64,000 bases of DNA, taken from positions 4,020,501 through 4,084,500 of the forward strand of contig OY855908.1 in assembly GCA_963693305.1 (NCBI GenBank), read 5' to 3'. Both the position numbers and the translations under genes were made by a program. The notes beneath the pieces are model-generated. The model had not been told where the DNA came from. It saw nothing but the letters and a program-made list of their open reading frames with translations, and made no database searches. Source of the stretch: Meandrina meandrites (lineage: Eukaryota; Cnidaria; Anthozoa; Scleractinia; Meandrinidae). This document shows, in pieces, positions 46,845-56,946 of the stretch; the first letter of the stretch is position 1; every line of letters begins with the position of its first letter.

Positions 46845-47734
46845 AGAAAAAGAAGACTGCTAAAACGTCTCTGATAGAGAGATATCACGATCCTCGCGAA
46901 CCTGGTGCTTTAGGGGGACTCCAAAGATTTGCAGCTGCTCAAAAACGTTCTACGAAGAAGGTCAGAGAAGTCTTGGAAAATGATTTGGGGTACACGTTGC
47001 ACAAACCAAGAAGGAGACGATTTCCTACCTTACCCGTTTTAGTGTTTAACATTGACCAGCAATGGATAATCGATCTCATAGAAGTTCAAAACATATCCAA
47101 ATACAACCGTGGTTATCGGTATTTGATGACTGTCATCGATGCCTTTTCCAAGTACGCTTGGGTAGAGCCTGTCAAAAGTAAAACGGGCAAAGCGGTGACG
47201 GAAGCCTTCAAAAAGATCTTGAAGCGCGCCAAGGGACGTAAACCAACAAATTTACAGTCAGACGACGGTAAAGAATTTTACAATAGCACGTTTCAAACAT
47301 TGCTGAAACAAAACGACATCCACCATTTCTCTACTAGTGGTGATACCAAAGCCAGTATCGTGGAACGCTTCAATCGTACCTTGAAGGAAAGGTTGTTGTA
47401 TCGTTATTTTACGGTGAAAAACACGCTCGCCTATTTACCGGTGTTATCGGACTTGGTTGAAGGGTATAATGCATCCTATCACCGTACCATAGGTATGGCA
47501 CCCCAACAAGTGAATTCCAAAAATGAAAACGAAGTGTGGAACCGAATGTATGCCAAACGTCTCTCAAAAAAACCGAAGAAAGGGTCATTGAAAGAAAAAG
47601 ATCGTGTAAGACTGAACAAGAAATTCCGACCCTTTAAGAAAGGATATCTTCCTGGATGGACAGAAGAAGTGTTTGCAGTACGACAAGTTAAACAGCTGGG
47701 TAGAGAGGAGTTCCTTGCAAAAACTAGGAAATAA
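46841..47734 (+). CDS. Retrovirus-like integrase of the Polinton
   Basis: 297 residues with the RVE catalytic core. The first Asp is in QQWIIDLIEVQ, the second in LQSDDGKEFYN and the Glu in KASIVERFNRTLKERL, completing a D,D-35-E-type triad. A basic N-terminus (KKKKTAKTSLIERYHDP, LHKPRRRRFPT) precedes it. YNASYHRTIGMAP follows in the usual place, and the C-terminal beta region starts at KEKDRVRLNKKFRPFKKGYL with WTEEVF. Other Polinton integrases continue further. Here a TAA stop follows KTRK, and in the same frame after the stop a few codons look like the usual end, so the C-terminus may be cut by about 10-20 residues. The 6-bp target duplication fits this enzyme. Confidence 0.92.
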   Translation: MKKKKTAKTSLIERYHDPREPGALGGLQRFAAAQKRSTKKVREVLENDLGYTLHKPRRRRFPTLPVLVFNIDQQWIIDLIEVQNISKYNRGYRYLMTVIDAFSKYAWVEPVKSKTGKAVTEAFKKILKRAKGRKPTNLQSDDGKEFYNSTFQTLLKQNDIHHFSTSGDTKASIVERFNRTLKERLLYRYFTVKNTLAYLPVLSDLVEGYNASYHRTIGMAPQQVNSKNENEVWNRMYAKRLSKKPKKGSLKEKDRVRLNKKFRPFKKGYLPGWTEEVFAVRQVKQLGREEFLAKTRK

Positions 47735-47908
47735 TTCTACGTCCAGCTCGTGAGTCCTTTATTTGGAGAAGGGTCTTAGTTCTTACAATAGACATCCTTT
47801 GAAGCTCGACACATTCTATATGTACATGTGCGAAGCAATGTGATCACCATTATTGAGGTACGACTTGTCGAGAACAGTGGTGAATTGGTGTGACCTTACA
47901 TTTAAAGT

Positions 47909-48301
47909 ATGAGTAACGATTTCTACCTCACCCTACCAAGTAACAGCAACAAAGTCGAGTTTACGCAGAACAAGGCCAATCACTTCAAGATCCGACTATC
48001 CAACCCTATCCGTTTGGAAGGAAGTGGATGGAAAGTAGGGTTGAGCAGCATCTCTCTGCCCGATGCCAAAGTAAAAGTCCCCGTTTTGGTGGCACCCAAT
48101 GAGACCTTGTTCCATATGTCATGGTTGGCAGAAGAATCGGATGGCTTTTTATTTAATAGAAAAGCTAATTATGAACCATCAGACCTCAGACAAGTCTTTT
48201 CTAACATCGATGGGGTGGGACTCATCCTGTACGGAGAGTTCGAGAACCTCTTGGAGATAGACAAGAACAAAGCCGTGTTGTACGATATTTATCAACGTTA
48301 A
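47909..48301 (+). CDS. DFYLTLPSN-type Polinton protein, apparently shortened
   Basis: 130 residues, starting MSNDFYLTLPSNSNKVEFTQ, with a following LSNPIRLEGSGWKVGLSSIS segment. This N-terminal pattern (D-F-Y-x-T-L-P-S-N, then a 'G.W.VGL..I..P' strand) recurs in Polinton-encoded virion-associated proteins, which from memory are several hundred residues long. Here the frame ends at TAA 48299-48301, five bases before the protease ATG, with no continuation. It is probably a truncated or internally deleted version. Its exact virion role is not certain. Confidence 0.55.
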   Translation: MSNDFYLTLPSNSNKVEFTQNKANHFKIRLSNPIRLEGSGWKVGLSSISLPDAKVKVPVLVAPNETLFHMSWLAEESDGFLFNRKANYEPSDLRQVFSNIDGVGLILYGEFENLLEIDKNKAVLYDIYQR

Positions 48302-48306
48302 AATTC

Positions 48307-48843
48307 ATGGAAAAAGTAATCTTGAACAATGTGCAGTTGGACTATCTAGCAACTCACGATCCAGTGTTGAAACCCCATATCTTTGGTACAGTGGCTTGCG
48401 ATCGATTACCTTCTCACCCTGAAAAGCACTCGCCTAGAGGCTACATTGTCAACACAGATCCTTTCAACAAGCCTGGAAAAAACTGGATTGCCCTGTGGAC
48501 TCGCGACAGTAACGTATGTGAAGTCTTCGACAGTTATGCCTTACCCTTAGATGTGTACCAGACGACACGCCCACTGCAAGACTGGCTCAAAAAGCATTGG
48601 AAGTTCGTGGTTCAAAACGAACAAAGTCTTCAACCGTTGTACAGTCCGAGTTGTGGCGATTACGCGTTGATGTACGTGAGAGCTCGCGCCAGAGGAAATA
48701 GCATGAACGATTATCTTAGTCAATTCTCTAAACACGATTATGTGCACAACGATCACAAAGTAGGACAGACGTTAAAAAAGTTGATAATCCACGATCTAGG
48801 ATGGTATCATGCATGTAAAAGTGATCATCATCAGTGTAATTAG
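48307..48843 (+). CDS. Adenain-like cysteine protease, catalytic His replaced by Asn
   Basis: 178 residues of the C5/C48-like fold used by Polintons and adenoviruses to process virion proteins. The oxyanion Gln and nucleophile Cys are in QSLQPLYSPSCGDYALMYVR, and the acidic partner is in CEVFDSYALP. The C-terminal signature RGNSMNDYLSQFSKHDYVHN is typical. In the family the catalytic His sits in G-x-H-W-x-A; here the codons read PGKNWIALW with AAC (Asn, about 48478-48480), a single-base change from His. The enzyme should therefore be impaired or dead unless another His substitutes. Length and frame are otherwise normal. Confidence 0.85.
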   Translation: MEKVILNNVQLDYLATHDPVLKPHIFGTVACDRLPSHPEKHSPRGYIVNTDPFNKPGKNWIALWTRDSNVCEVFDSYALPLDVYQTTRPLQDWLKKHWKFVVQNEQSLQPLYSPSCGDYALMYVRARARGNSMNDYLSQFSKHDYVHNDHKVGQTLKKLIIHDLGWYHACKSDHHQCN

Positions 48844-48944
48844 AAAAATAAAAACGTCTTGTCTCTTCAAAACTCTTTTTGTCTTTAGTCAGACTCAAAC
48901 CCTATTTAAAAAGACTGACTCAGTCGTGGTTTTCATTATTCACG

Positions 48945-49517
48945 ATGAAACGAAGTGAGCCGTTTCGATTTCATACACCTTCGAGTATTTTGATTGTGGG
49001 ACCGTCGGGTTCAGGCAAGTCAGCCTTCACCAAAAAACTTCTTTTACGACATCCAGAGTTATTTAACACCCCACTAGAACAGATTCATTATTGCTATGGA
49101 GCGTGGCAAGATGGATTCAAAACCATGAAAAATGAAGGTGTCAAGTTTCACGAGGGGATCCCGGACATTGATCAATTGTCCAAATGGTTTCCTCGTGGAG
49201 GCCTTTTGGTCTTGGATGATTTGATGGAGGAAGGAGGTAACGATAAACGCGTTTTGGACTTGTTCACAAAACACTCTCATCATCAAAACATCACTGTGTT
49301 GTACTTGTGTCAAGACATGTTCCCACCGGGAAAATATGCCAAGAGTATTTCAAGAAATGCGCATTACATCGTGGCTTTCAAAAACCCTCGAGATCAATTA
49401 GCCACGCGTAATTTACTGTTACAAGCGTTCCCTTCACGGTGGCAAGATGTAATTGCTACTTTCCAACGTCTGACATCGACAACGTCCCTTCTTAGAATCG
49501 ATTCTAAAAGAAGCTAA
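48945..49517 (+). CDS. FtsK/HerA-type packaging ATPase (Polinton)
   Basis: 190 residues from ATG 48945; 66 bases of open frame lie upstream without ATG. Walker A is ILIVGPSGSGKSAFTKKLLL and Walker B is RGGLLVLDDLMEE. Downstream, ITVLYLCQDMFPPGKYAKSI and RNAHYIVAFKNPRDQL fit the sensor and arginine-containing region of Polinton/adintovirus-type genome packaging ATPases. The end (FQRLTSTTSLLRIDSKRS) looks unlike the usual conserved C-terminus and overlaps a frame shared with the next gene, so a one-base shift near 49470-49490 may have altered the last residues. Confidence 0.85.
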   Translation: MKRSEPFRFHTPSSILIVGPSGSGKSAFTKKLLLRHPELFNTPLEQIHYCYGAWQDGFKTMKNEGVKFHEGIPDIDQLSKWFPRGGLLVLDDLMEEGGNDKRVLDLFTKHSHHQNITVLYLCQDMFPPGKYAKSISRNAHYIVAFKNPRDQLATRNLLLQAFPSRWQDVIATFQRLTSTTSLLRIDSKRS

Positions 49518-49536
49518 TCGACTCAAGAGACAGGAC

Positions 49537-49785
49537 ATGATACAACACGCTAATGCAGATCAAATTAACGCTGTCAGTGAATTAGTTTTAAACCTATTGA
49601 AACATAGAATCCCTCTCGATCCGCCCACAACTGCGAAACTACGTAGGTATAAAACGGTGTTACGCGAAGTGGGAAGACGCAAAAACTCCTTAAAGCGAAG
49701 AAAAGAACATCTCCTCACTCAAAGGGGTAGCGGCTTCTGGAAAGGATTACACACGGTTTACTGTCAATGTCTTCAAAAGCAGTAA
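49537..49785 (+). CDS. Small basic Polinton protein (virion core candidate)
   Basis: 82 residues starting at ATG 49537, beginning with a helical 'ADQINAVSELVLNLLKHRIP' segment and then a lysine/arginine-rich part (KLRRYKTVLREVGRRKNSLK, RRKEHLL) ending near a glycine-rich GSGFWKGLH stretch. The composition resembles small basic core proteins placed after the ATPase in Polintons. The same frame stays open upstream to 49474, overlapping the ATPase end in another frame. It overlaps the next gene by 19 bases. Confidence 0.55.
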   Translation: MIQHANADQINAVSELVLNLLKHRIPLDPPTTAKLRRYKTVLREVGRRKNSLKRRKEHLLTQRGSGFWKGLHTVYCQCLQKQ

Positions 49786-50162
49786 GATTACGGTTACTTC
49801 AAGACACCAATGCTAGATTGATAAAGATGATCGGCGAAATGAATACCAAACAAACAGACTTAGAAGGGAGTGTAGAATACTGGCGCAAGGCTTACGACAG
49901 AACGAATAAAGAGTTTTTAGCATTAAAGCACGACTCGAAATGCTCCAGTTGCATTAGCTGGCTGAGCGAGTTAGAAGACGGTAAAACCTTCGTGCCGTGC
50001 GAAGAGTGTATTGACAAGTCAACAACGAGACTCGATCTGCAGCGAAGAGTGGAAGAGTTGAGTCGTCAAGTGAATTACTGGCAAGAGTGTTACGAAACGT
50101 TACTGCAAGAATTCTACAAGAATGACCGAGGAGATAATGGCTATCCCAACAAAGGACTTTAA
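49767..50162 (+). CDS. Coiled-coil protein with paired CxxC motifs (Polinton)
   Basis: 131 residues from ATG 49767. Heptad-like helices (RLRLLQDTNARLIKMIGEMN and LDLQRRVEELSRQVNYWQEC) flank a central part with two CxxC pairs (KCSSCISW and VPCEECID) that could bind one zinc. I recognise no named family. It overlaps both neighbours, which is typical of this compact plus-strand block. Confidence 0.55.
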   Translation: MSSKAVRLRLLQDTNARLIKMIGEMNTKQTDLEGSVEYWRKAYDRTNKEFLALKHDSKCSSCISWLSELEDGKTFVPCEECIDKSTTRLDLQRRVEELSRQVNYWQECYETLLQEFYKNDRGDNGYPNKGL

Positions 50163-50750
50163 CAGTTTGATTCAATATTATAAAGGTGAAATCACAGACA
50201 ACGCATTACTCAACAAGGCTGCAAGATTGGCTGCCGAAACGCATGTGTTACTCAAAGATAAATCTGTCCCTGATTCCGTGGCCATTGCTAGAGTAAAATC
50301 CTTAGCCAAAGAGCGAGCAAGATTAACCAAACGTTTACGGCAATTTGGGGCCACCATATCTAGTGGGGGAGAAGGCGAAGACGACAATGACGAGGAAGGG
50401 GATTTAACGAGTGGAACATTGAACAGTATGTTAAAGCAAATCATCAAAAACACGTCAAAGAAACGAAAACGAGAAGAGGTTGTTGAAACACCTTTCAGCC
50501 AAGAGCAGGCCCTTCAGGTGTAAAAACCTTTAAAAAGACGGCAGCTGCTTCAAAAATACCAATTCCTTCCAAGTATAAACTAGGGACACTGCTAAGAAAG
50601 GCTGACAAACTCCTGGATAAAGGCAAACTTCAAGGTAAAGGTCAAAGGAAAACTGAAGTGGAACGACTACGCCCGTTATCAGGTTGGGAAGATTGGGCCA
50701 GAGGTCGAAAATTACGCAGACAACTAGAGTATGACTCGGACACGGATTAA
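50122..50750 (+). pseudogene. Polinton protein of unknown function, split into two frames
   Basis: The first frame (50122-50523, ATG MTEEIMAIPTKDFNSLIQ) gives 133 residues with an acidic GGEGEDDNDEEGDL stretch and a basic SKKRKREE stretch. A second frame, open from about 50486 to TAA 50748-50750, has no ATG and continues with basic coding-like sequence (IPIPSKYKLGTLLRKADKLL, GWEDWARGRKLRRQ). The overlap and composition suggest one gene with a one-base frameshift near 50490-50520. A programmed shift cannot be excluded. The stop of the second frame overlaps the ATG of the PLA2-like gene. Confidence 0.55.
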
Positions 50751-51105
50751 TCAATCTCGTACGAGAAGGAAGAGGAAACTTCGAGCACGACAAGGTGGAA
50801 GAGGTTTAGACATACAAAAACTCATTGGCAAGACTGGAATTGAATTTCATTGGCCAGGCTATCAATACATGGGACCTGGGACAAAGTTAAAGAAACGACT
50901 CAAGAGAGGGGACCCGGGCATCAATCGATTGGATCGGATTGCAAAACAGCACGACATTGACTACAGTTATGCCATGAATTTGCAAGACAAGTGGAAAGCT
51001 GATGAGAAAATGATCAAGGCCATAACCAAGTTACCGGGTAAACGCACCATGACTGAAAAGATTGTCAAGAAAATCATGCAAGTGAAGAAAAAACTCAAGT
51101 TGTAA
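50731..51105 (+). CDS. Phospholipase A2-like protein (parvoviral VP1-type fold)
   Basis: 124 residues. A basic N-terminus (RTRRKRKLRARQGGRG) precedes a compact PLA2-like domain. The calcium-loop pattern is in FHWPGYQYMGPGTKLKKRL, GDPGINRLDRIAKQHDIDYS gives the H-D-x-x-Y catalytic motif, and a lysine-rich C-terminus follows. Domains of this type occur in parvovirus VP1 and in several Polinton/adintovirus-like elements, where they help release from membranes. Both His and Asp are present, so it may be active. It is the last gene of the plus block and converges on PolB. Confidence 0.78.
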   Translation: MTRTRINQSRTRRKRKLRARQGGRGLDIQKLIGKTGIEFHWPGYQYMGPGTKLKKRLKRGDPGINRLDRIAKQHDIDYSYAMNLQDKWKADEKMIKAITKLPGKRTMTEKIVKKIMQVKKKLKL

Positions 51106-51248
51106 AACACTTTTATTGTTACACTGTAGATTCAAAGCGAAATAATAAAAGTTGAAGTTGAAAAAAAAAACTTGTGTCTTTAATAGCCTTATTTACAATG
51201 AACAACTATTTACAAAGAGATATTTACAAGTAGTTACTATTTACAAAT

Positions 51249-53044
51249 TTACAAGTCCATTAAAAGTTCAACATTGACATTGTCCTGCCCATCAAAGTTA
51301 GCCGGTGCATAGCCGTATGGGAAAGATTGAAAGTTTGCAGGCTTTACAATTCGTTTGTCAAACACAAGTCCATACTTTTTGATACGGGGTATCACCCGGA
51401 GCTGTTTAGAGGTTGGCTCTCTTGTGAAAAAGTGGGGCTTTATTACCTCCACATCATGACGCTCTTCGAGAGGGTGGTGGATCTCATCCCACACATTCTG
51501 GCGCATCACCTTGTAATTTAGCTGCGCAGAGCCACGGACATTGAGAGTAAATCCACGAACCTTACAGCAGACTTTACCAGATTTAGTTGTGTAGCCGTAG
51601 TTCTTTGGCCCACCCGACACGAATTCCGTGATGTAGTCATCCTCATCAAGCTCGTTGGTCATGTCGCCAAGAAAATAGCCCAGTGGAATTTCAGGCTCTC
51701 CAGGCTGCCATCGGTAGATCACGGAATCCGTGTCGAAATAGAAGGCCTGCTTACCTAGCTTTTCCAGTGACTCATAGAGTTTAAGCCTCGCCAGACATGT
51801 TGTGAACGCAGCCACAAAGATACTTGTACGACTGGAGGTAGCCGCATTATCCGTCACGGAGGTGTAGACAATTTCTAACATGTCAGACATGCAGATTCTG
51901 ATGCAGTGGATTTTCAGTAATGGATTACTCACTCGCTGGAATAGAGCAGCTGGAGACGAAATTGTCTCCACACGTGGTTTGTTCATTTTCTCGCCAAACT
52001 TTCCCCAGAAAGAATTCAACATTAACTTGGCAACTGCTTTTCGTCCAGGATTTTTAGCAATCATCATGCGAGCAAGCTTGATCCCCTCACGCTCTTCATA
52101 CTGATGTATGTAACGCCTCTTATCTTCGTCGGTTCGCGCCCACCCCGGATAACCTGAGGACTCCTGCTTTATTTTTAACCAGTTATTAACATAGGGCGCA
52201 AACAGTCCTTCTTTTCGCTGATCCTCCGGAAAATGCCATACTTCGTGGATACGAATAATGGTGTACCCCAACTCCACTGCTTTAACTAGCTCCGGGACAC
52301 ACGAAGTGCCGCGCAGCATACGTTGCTCCGTTGAATGGAAACACTCAGAAGTACGGGACAGGAGAGATTCTGACATTTCTTCTTTGACACAGCTGCGACA
52401 TAATGGCATTACGAGTTTGCCACCACAGCGGTAGGGAAGTACAGGATGGTACAAGTGGTAGGGTGGCAATACATCCACTTTAGCCAAGCCAAAATAACTG
52501 TAAATGTTCTGGTCCTCGGGATGCGTGATTATTTCAGGATGTCCCACCGGGTATTTGCCATATTTGTTGATGAAGGGGTATAAGGAAGTGACGTCTACAT
52601 ACCTAATCTGCTCACCCAATTTTTCATGTGCCTTATGGTATAGCGTGGCTGCATTGGTTCTACCTCCGAAGAACGCTTCACGGGGTTCTAGTGGCTCCAC
52701 GATGTCCAACTTGGACACAAACTCATTGAGGTTAGCGTTGGTCTTTATCTCTCGGTCCCAGTCGCATTCCCACTTTTCAATGACTGTGTAGCCCATAGCT
52801 CTTAAAAGAGCTGTTTTCGCAAGGGTGGCCTCGTACATTTCTTGTACTGTTCTGTCGGGATTTAGTTTGCTGACCTGGTTACGCGTTGGGTAGCACTTCG
52901 GACAGCCGTGGAAGAGATACCCATGGAACTCGTATACGATACCGCTTGTGACGTCATATCCGTCCACATGGAAGACACGGGCAGGGGTACGTATGCTGCG
53001 TTCACCTTGGTTCCAGCATGGGCAATGCGGTCAGCAGTAGGTTC
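51249..53044 (-). CDS. PolB palm/fingers exon (last exon)
   Basis: The largest uninterrupted part of PolB, open from about 53005 to stop 51251-51249. It holds the polymerase motifs: GIVYEFHGYLFHGCPKCYP (TPR/preA-like region), motif A around DVTSLYPF, the NSFWGKFGE motif B and YFDTDSVIY motif C with its two aspartates, then a KxY-like GPKNYGY region. The catalytic residues needed for polymerisation are all present. Confidence 0.85.
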
Positions 53045-55898
53045 CTGTCATAAATTAAACAAAGGTTAGTTTAAAAGAAAATAAAAAGGAGGTGTTTTTA
53101 AATCCCTATCACCAAATTCTAAGAGAGTATTGTTACCTGATTGGTATTGTCTTGGCGTAGTTGATGTTCACACCAGCTTAACCACTTCAAGGCTTTCACC
53201 GATTGGTTGTTTCTGCTGCCGTGCCATCCACGTGGAGGTTCTACAGGTATGGTGTTCCTTGGAAGACGCATCTTGCGCCAGTAACGGTGGCAGGCTGAGG
53301 CAATGGTTACACATTTTGCCATGGGATTGAATTTTCCGTGAGTCTCAAACTCTTGTTGGAAGGCCATGCACCCTGCTTTCAACAGCTTTACATCTGACAC
53401 ACAGTAAGACTCCATCTCCTGTCTTAGATTAAACACATACCCATTTTCTAACTGTTCGTCGTACCATTTGTCAAATTCTTCTTTCTTTTTTGAATTCGTC
53501 CCCTTTGGATCGTAGGTGTCACGTGGTGGCATGGCACCCTCGTACTGTTGATTGTTCAGTGTATTGAACAGGTGGGGGAAGAATCGTTTGCGTAGTTCTG
53601 TGAGCCCGAATGTTGCAGGGAAAGAAGCCAGAGGAAAGGGTAGAAACACAATGAGTCGATGAATTTGATGTATCCAGTTCTTAGAGACAGTACTTTGGTA
53701 CCGACATTTATTTGGTCGGTCGCAGTTCTATGTTCCTTGAACAGTTGTTGCAAAATGAACATACCGTCGTAGCCTTTAAAATTGTGAAACACCACAATCA
53801 CATCACGTTCTTCGTCCTCCTCCACCATTACCAAACCGTCTAGATACTTTTATTTAGAAACTCTTCTGAGCAGTTCTCACCGTAAAATACTTCTGTGACA
53901 TCAGATTGCTCGTCCTCTGCGCACACCATGATAGGAGTCTGAACTCCGCTATCATCTGTCACGGCTTCGTAATCTGCATAGACAAACAGAGGGGGTGGTT
54001 CGTCCTCCTCTTCTGGTTCTCTGCCCTCGTTTGCTCTCACTACACGTCTGGCCCGTTTATTTTTTTTGCTTTTCTTTCTCTTTTTGGGTTCATCATCCTG
54101 GGGGTCCACAGGCTGTATGTAGCATTGGTGTAAGGCAACATCAACAAACTGCTCGCAGTTGCTACACTTGTTCATACCACATTTGTGCGATGAATTTTGA
54201 CTTCTCCTGTCACCACCATGCTTCACTTTTCTACTGGCTACTCGCACTTGTTTTCCAGCATTCAGGACATTTCTTTACCCTGTCACATAATGATTTGTTT
54301 ATCTGCGAAGACATCAAGTGTTCGGTATAACAGTCGTCTCCATAAAATTTACGATTATATAGTCGGCATGGTTCTGTGGGTTGCGGCTGAGTAGAGGACT
54401 GAATTTTCGCTGTGAGAAAGTCCACACAACCCTTCCGCTGGCACGAAGGGCACTTTTTCCCAACACGCGGGTGGTGTTCAAGGTTGTCATGATCGAAGCC
54501 ACGGTTACAGTCATGGCAGAAGTAGGATTTTGAGAGAAATCCTCCAAAGGACGTACAACCATGGTAGTGGTCATCAACTTTGATTAATTGGATAACATGT
54601 TTGGTAGGTGGTCCCTCAAAGATGATGCAACGGGGTGCATCCACAGACAATACTTTTAGCTGGTATTGCGACAGGACTGTTTGAAACTGTTGGAGTTCCT
54701 ACCAAAGAGAAAGGAACGCAATGTTTAGTAATAATAATATTTAATATCTCTAAGGCGAAAATTAACAAACTATATGAATGATATAAAATAAAAGATATGC
54801 TATGAATAGTATGATTAATTGGAAACAAGTTATTTTCAATTAGTATGTACATTAGGTTAAGGTTAAAAAGCTTAATAATAAAACATAAAAATCAATGGGC
54901 CTAGTAGAAGTGTATATAAAATATCAAGAGCTATTTAAACACTTTTCTAAGTAAAAAAAGGGATTTTTATCATGAATAAGGTTACAAATGTAGTCCGGAT
55001 GCTTGATCATGTATGACCTTAAAGTAATTATTAAAATCTTAAAATCAATTCTGAATCTAACAGGTAACCAATGTAAAGATTATAGCACATTAGTCACGCG
55101 ACTAAAGCGCGGAGTCGAAAATGAGAGGTATAAATTTTCTAAACGGTGGTAATGCTATTTACCTGAATACCACAAGGGCCCAATAGTACACCTGCTTGCA
55201 TGTGTAAGGCTTCAGCCAATCGGGTTTGGAGTGGACGCCCCCGCCTCAGATTGTCATAGTTTCGGAAACCGTTGACATTGTCAGCCTTGTGACACCAGGC
55301 CTGCATGGTAACAATTGCCCTTCCACAGCATAAATCGTCCTCGTTGTTAATTCGAACCACAGTTTGCTTACTTTCCAGCAGCTTCTCCACCGCCTTACGA
55401 CCCGGCTTATACTTGTTGCCATTACTACTACCAGGTGCAGGTGTGTGAATGAGGGTCATTTCCATGGAAAAGGTGTCGTCTGGAGTAAACTCTTGGTTAG
55501 AGTTCAGTTTATCAGCCAGGGACTGTAAATAAACATCAAGCCTCTCACTCCCCTGACGGAATTCCTGTACGGTAAACGTGGTGGACTGGAACGCGTGGAT
55601 GAAGTGGTCGGAGTTCATTACGAAATGCACAGTACTGTGTGGCGTGAGTGATGTGTCACGTGTTATCTCACGATCAATGGCCCTGTATAGAGCCCCCGTG
55701 ACTTCAAGCACCAGATCGTCGTTTGTGGACGCTTCGCGGTTCTGCTCCAAGCTTGCCCGGAATGTCTGCTTGTTAACGACATTGCGCCATCTCTGACGGT
55801 GTGTGGTAGGGGTAGTGTGAAACTCCAGTAACGGTTCGTTGCACGGGATAAGCCACCACCCAACTGAGGCAAGAACTCATCATCAACCCGCATTGGGT

Positions 55899-56047
55899 CG
55901 CTCCTAAAAGAGCGGTCTTCCAACTGAGTGGGGTTCGCTCCTACGGGAGCGGGCTTGCGCCTGTTCCTACTGAAACTTGTTTCCACCACAGGAGAATCGT
56001 TCCTACGGGAACGGGCTTTCGCCGGAACGGATTGGCTCCTCCGGAGG
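55899..56047. repeat. Cluster of four short hairpins in PolB exon 2
   Basis: Near-identical palindromes occur at 55899-55914 (CGCTCCTAAAAGAGCG), 55936-55951 (CGCTCCTACGGGAGCG), 55998-56013 (CGTTCCTACGGGAACG) and 56037-56047 (CTCCTCCGGAG). The first recurs exactly at 58568-58583 and nearly at 58496-58511 in intron 1. They lie in the low-complexity coding part whose peptide repeats RNESPV/RNDSPV-like words. Confidence 0.85.
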
Positions 56048-56946
56048 GCAATTTTCTTGACAGGGGATTCGTTCCTATCACACACCTCAAGGTTAAAACG
56101 ATTTAAATTCCGAGAAAATCGGGTCTCCTGAAAATAAAACATAACCAAAACTACTGTCCAATGCTCGTTTTTTTTTTTAAATATGAATACGTTAAGCTGT
56201 ACATGAACGTAAAAGAACACAAAAAGAGCGCGTTTGATCATGCAATGTTAAAACATAAACATAATAATTATAAAAAATAATCGACCTTTTCTAAACATTG
56301 GAAAAAGTTTGAAAGCTAATATTGACCAAGAGTTAAAAGCCAGATATTAACATCATATCAACAAATTCAAGAGAACTGTACCATGCTTACGAAGACTTAC
56401 TAATTCTAAACATGTTGAAAGGTGATCAAAGACAATAAACAATAAACGACTTTTGGGCAAAAATGAACAAACGTATTTTTCTTGATTATAAGTGCTGCTA
56501 ATTGGTTAATTATTCATATACATCTATTTTAGCGCACGAAGCCATGAACAGTTCAGCTACGTCAACAATGACATATATAGATAGAATTTTCTCTCCGCGC
56601 GCTCGATGTACGAGGTAGCGTAAAATGTCTCTACGATCTTTAAGGAAAAGACTGAATAGCACTCCGAGAGAGCGAACTCCAAGCAATGTATTATAATCTA
56701 TTGTTTGACTGTTTGAACTCGCCCGTACCTGTTCGTTTTACTTAATACTGCATGAAATGCGAGTTACCTTTGACAATGCAAGAATAGACTACATCTAGAT
56801 TTCAACACTTCACCTAACAACTATAACGAAAGACCTTTGAAACACGCAATGCTAAGAAAACACGACACAACCGAAGAAAGACCGCGAACAATCTAAGTGT
56901 AAGTTATTGTTTAACTATTTGAACTTGCCCTGGCACGTTTGTATTA

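Noticed and set aside
56624..56700. Short plus-strand peptide frame (MSLRSLRKRLNSTP)
   Set aside because: Lies in PolB intron 1 on the opposite strand, with no promoter, splice or motif support.
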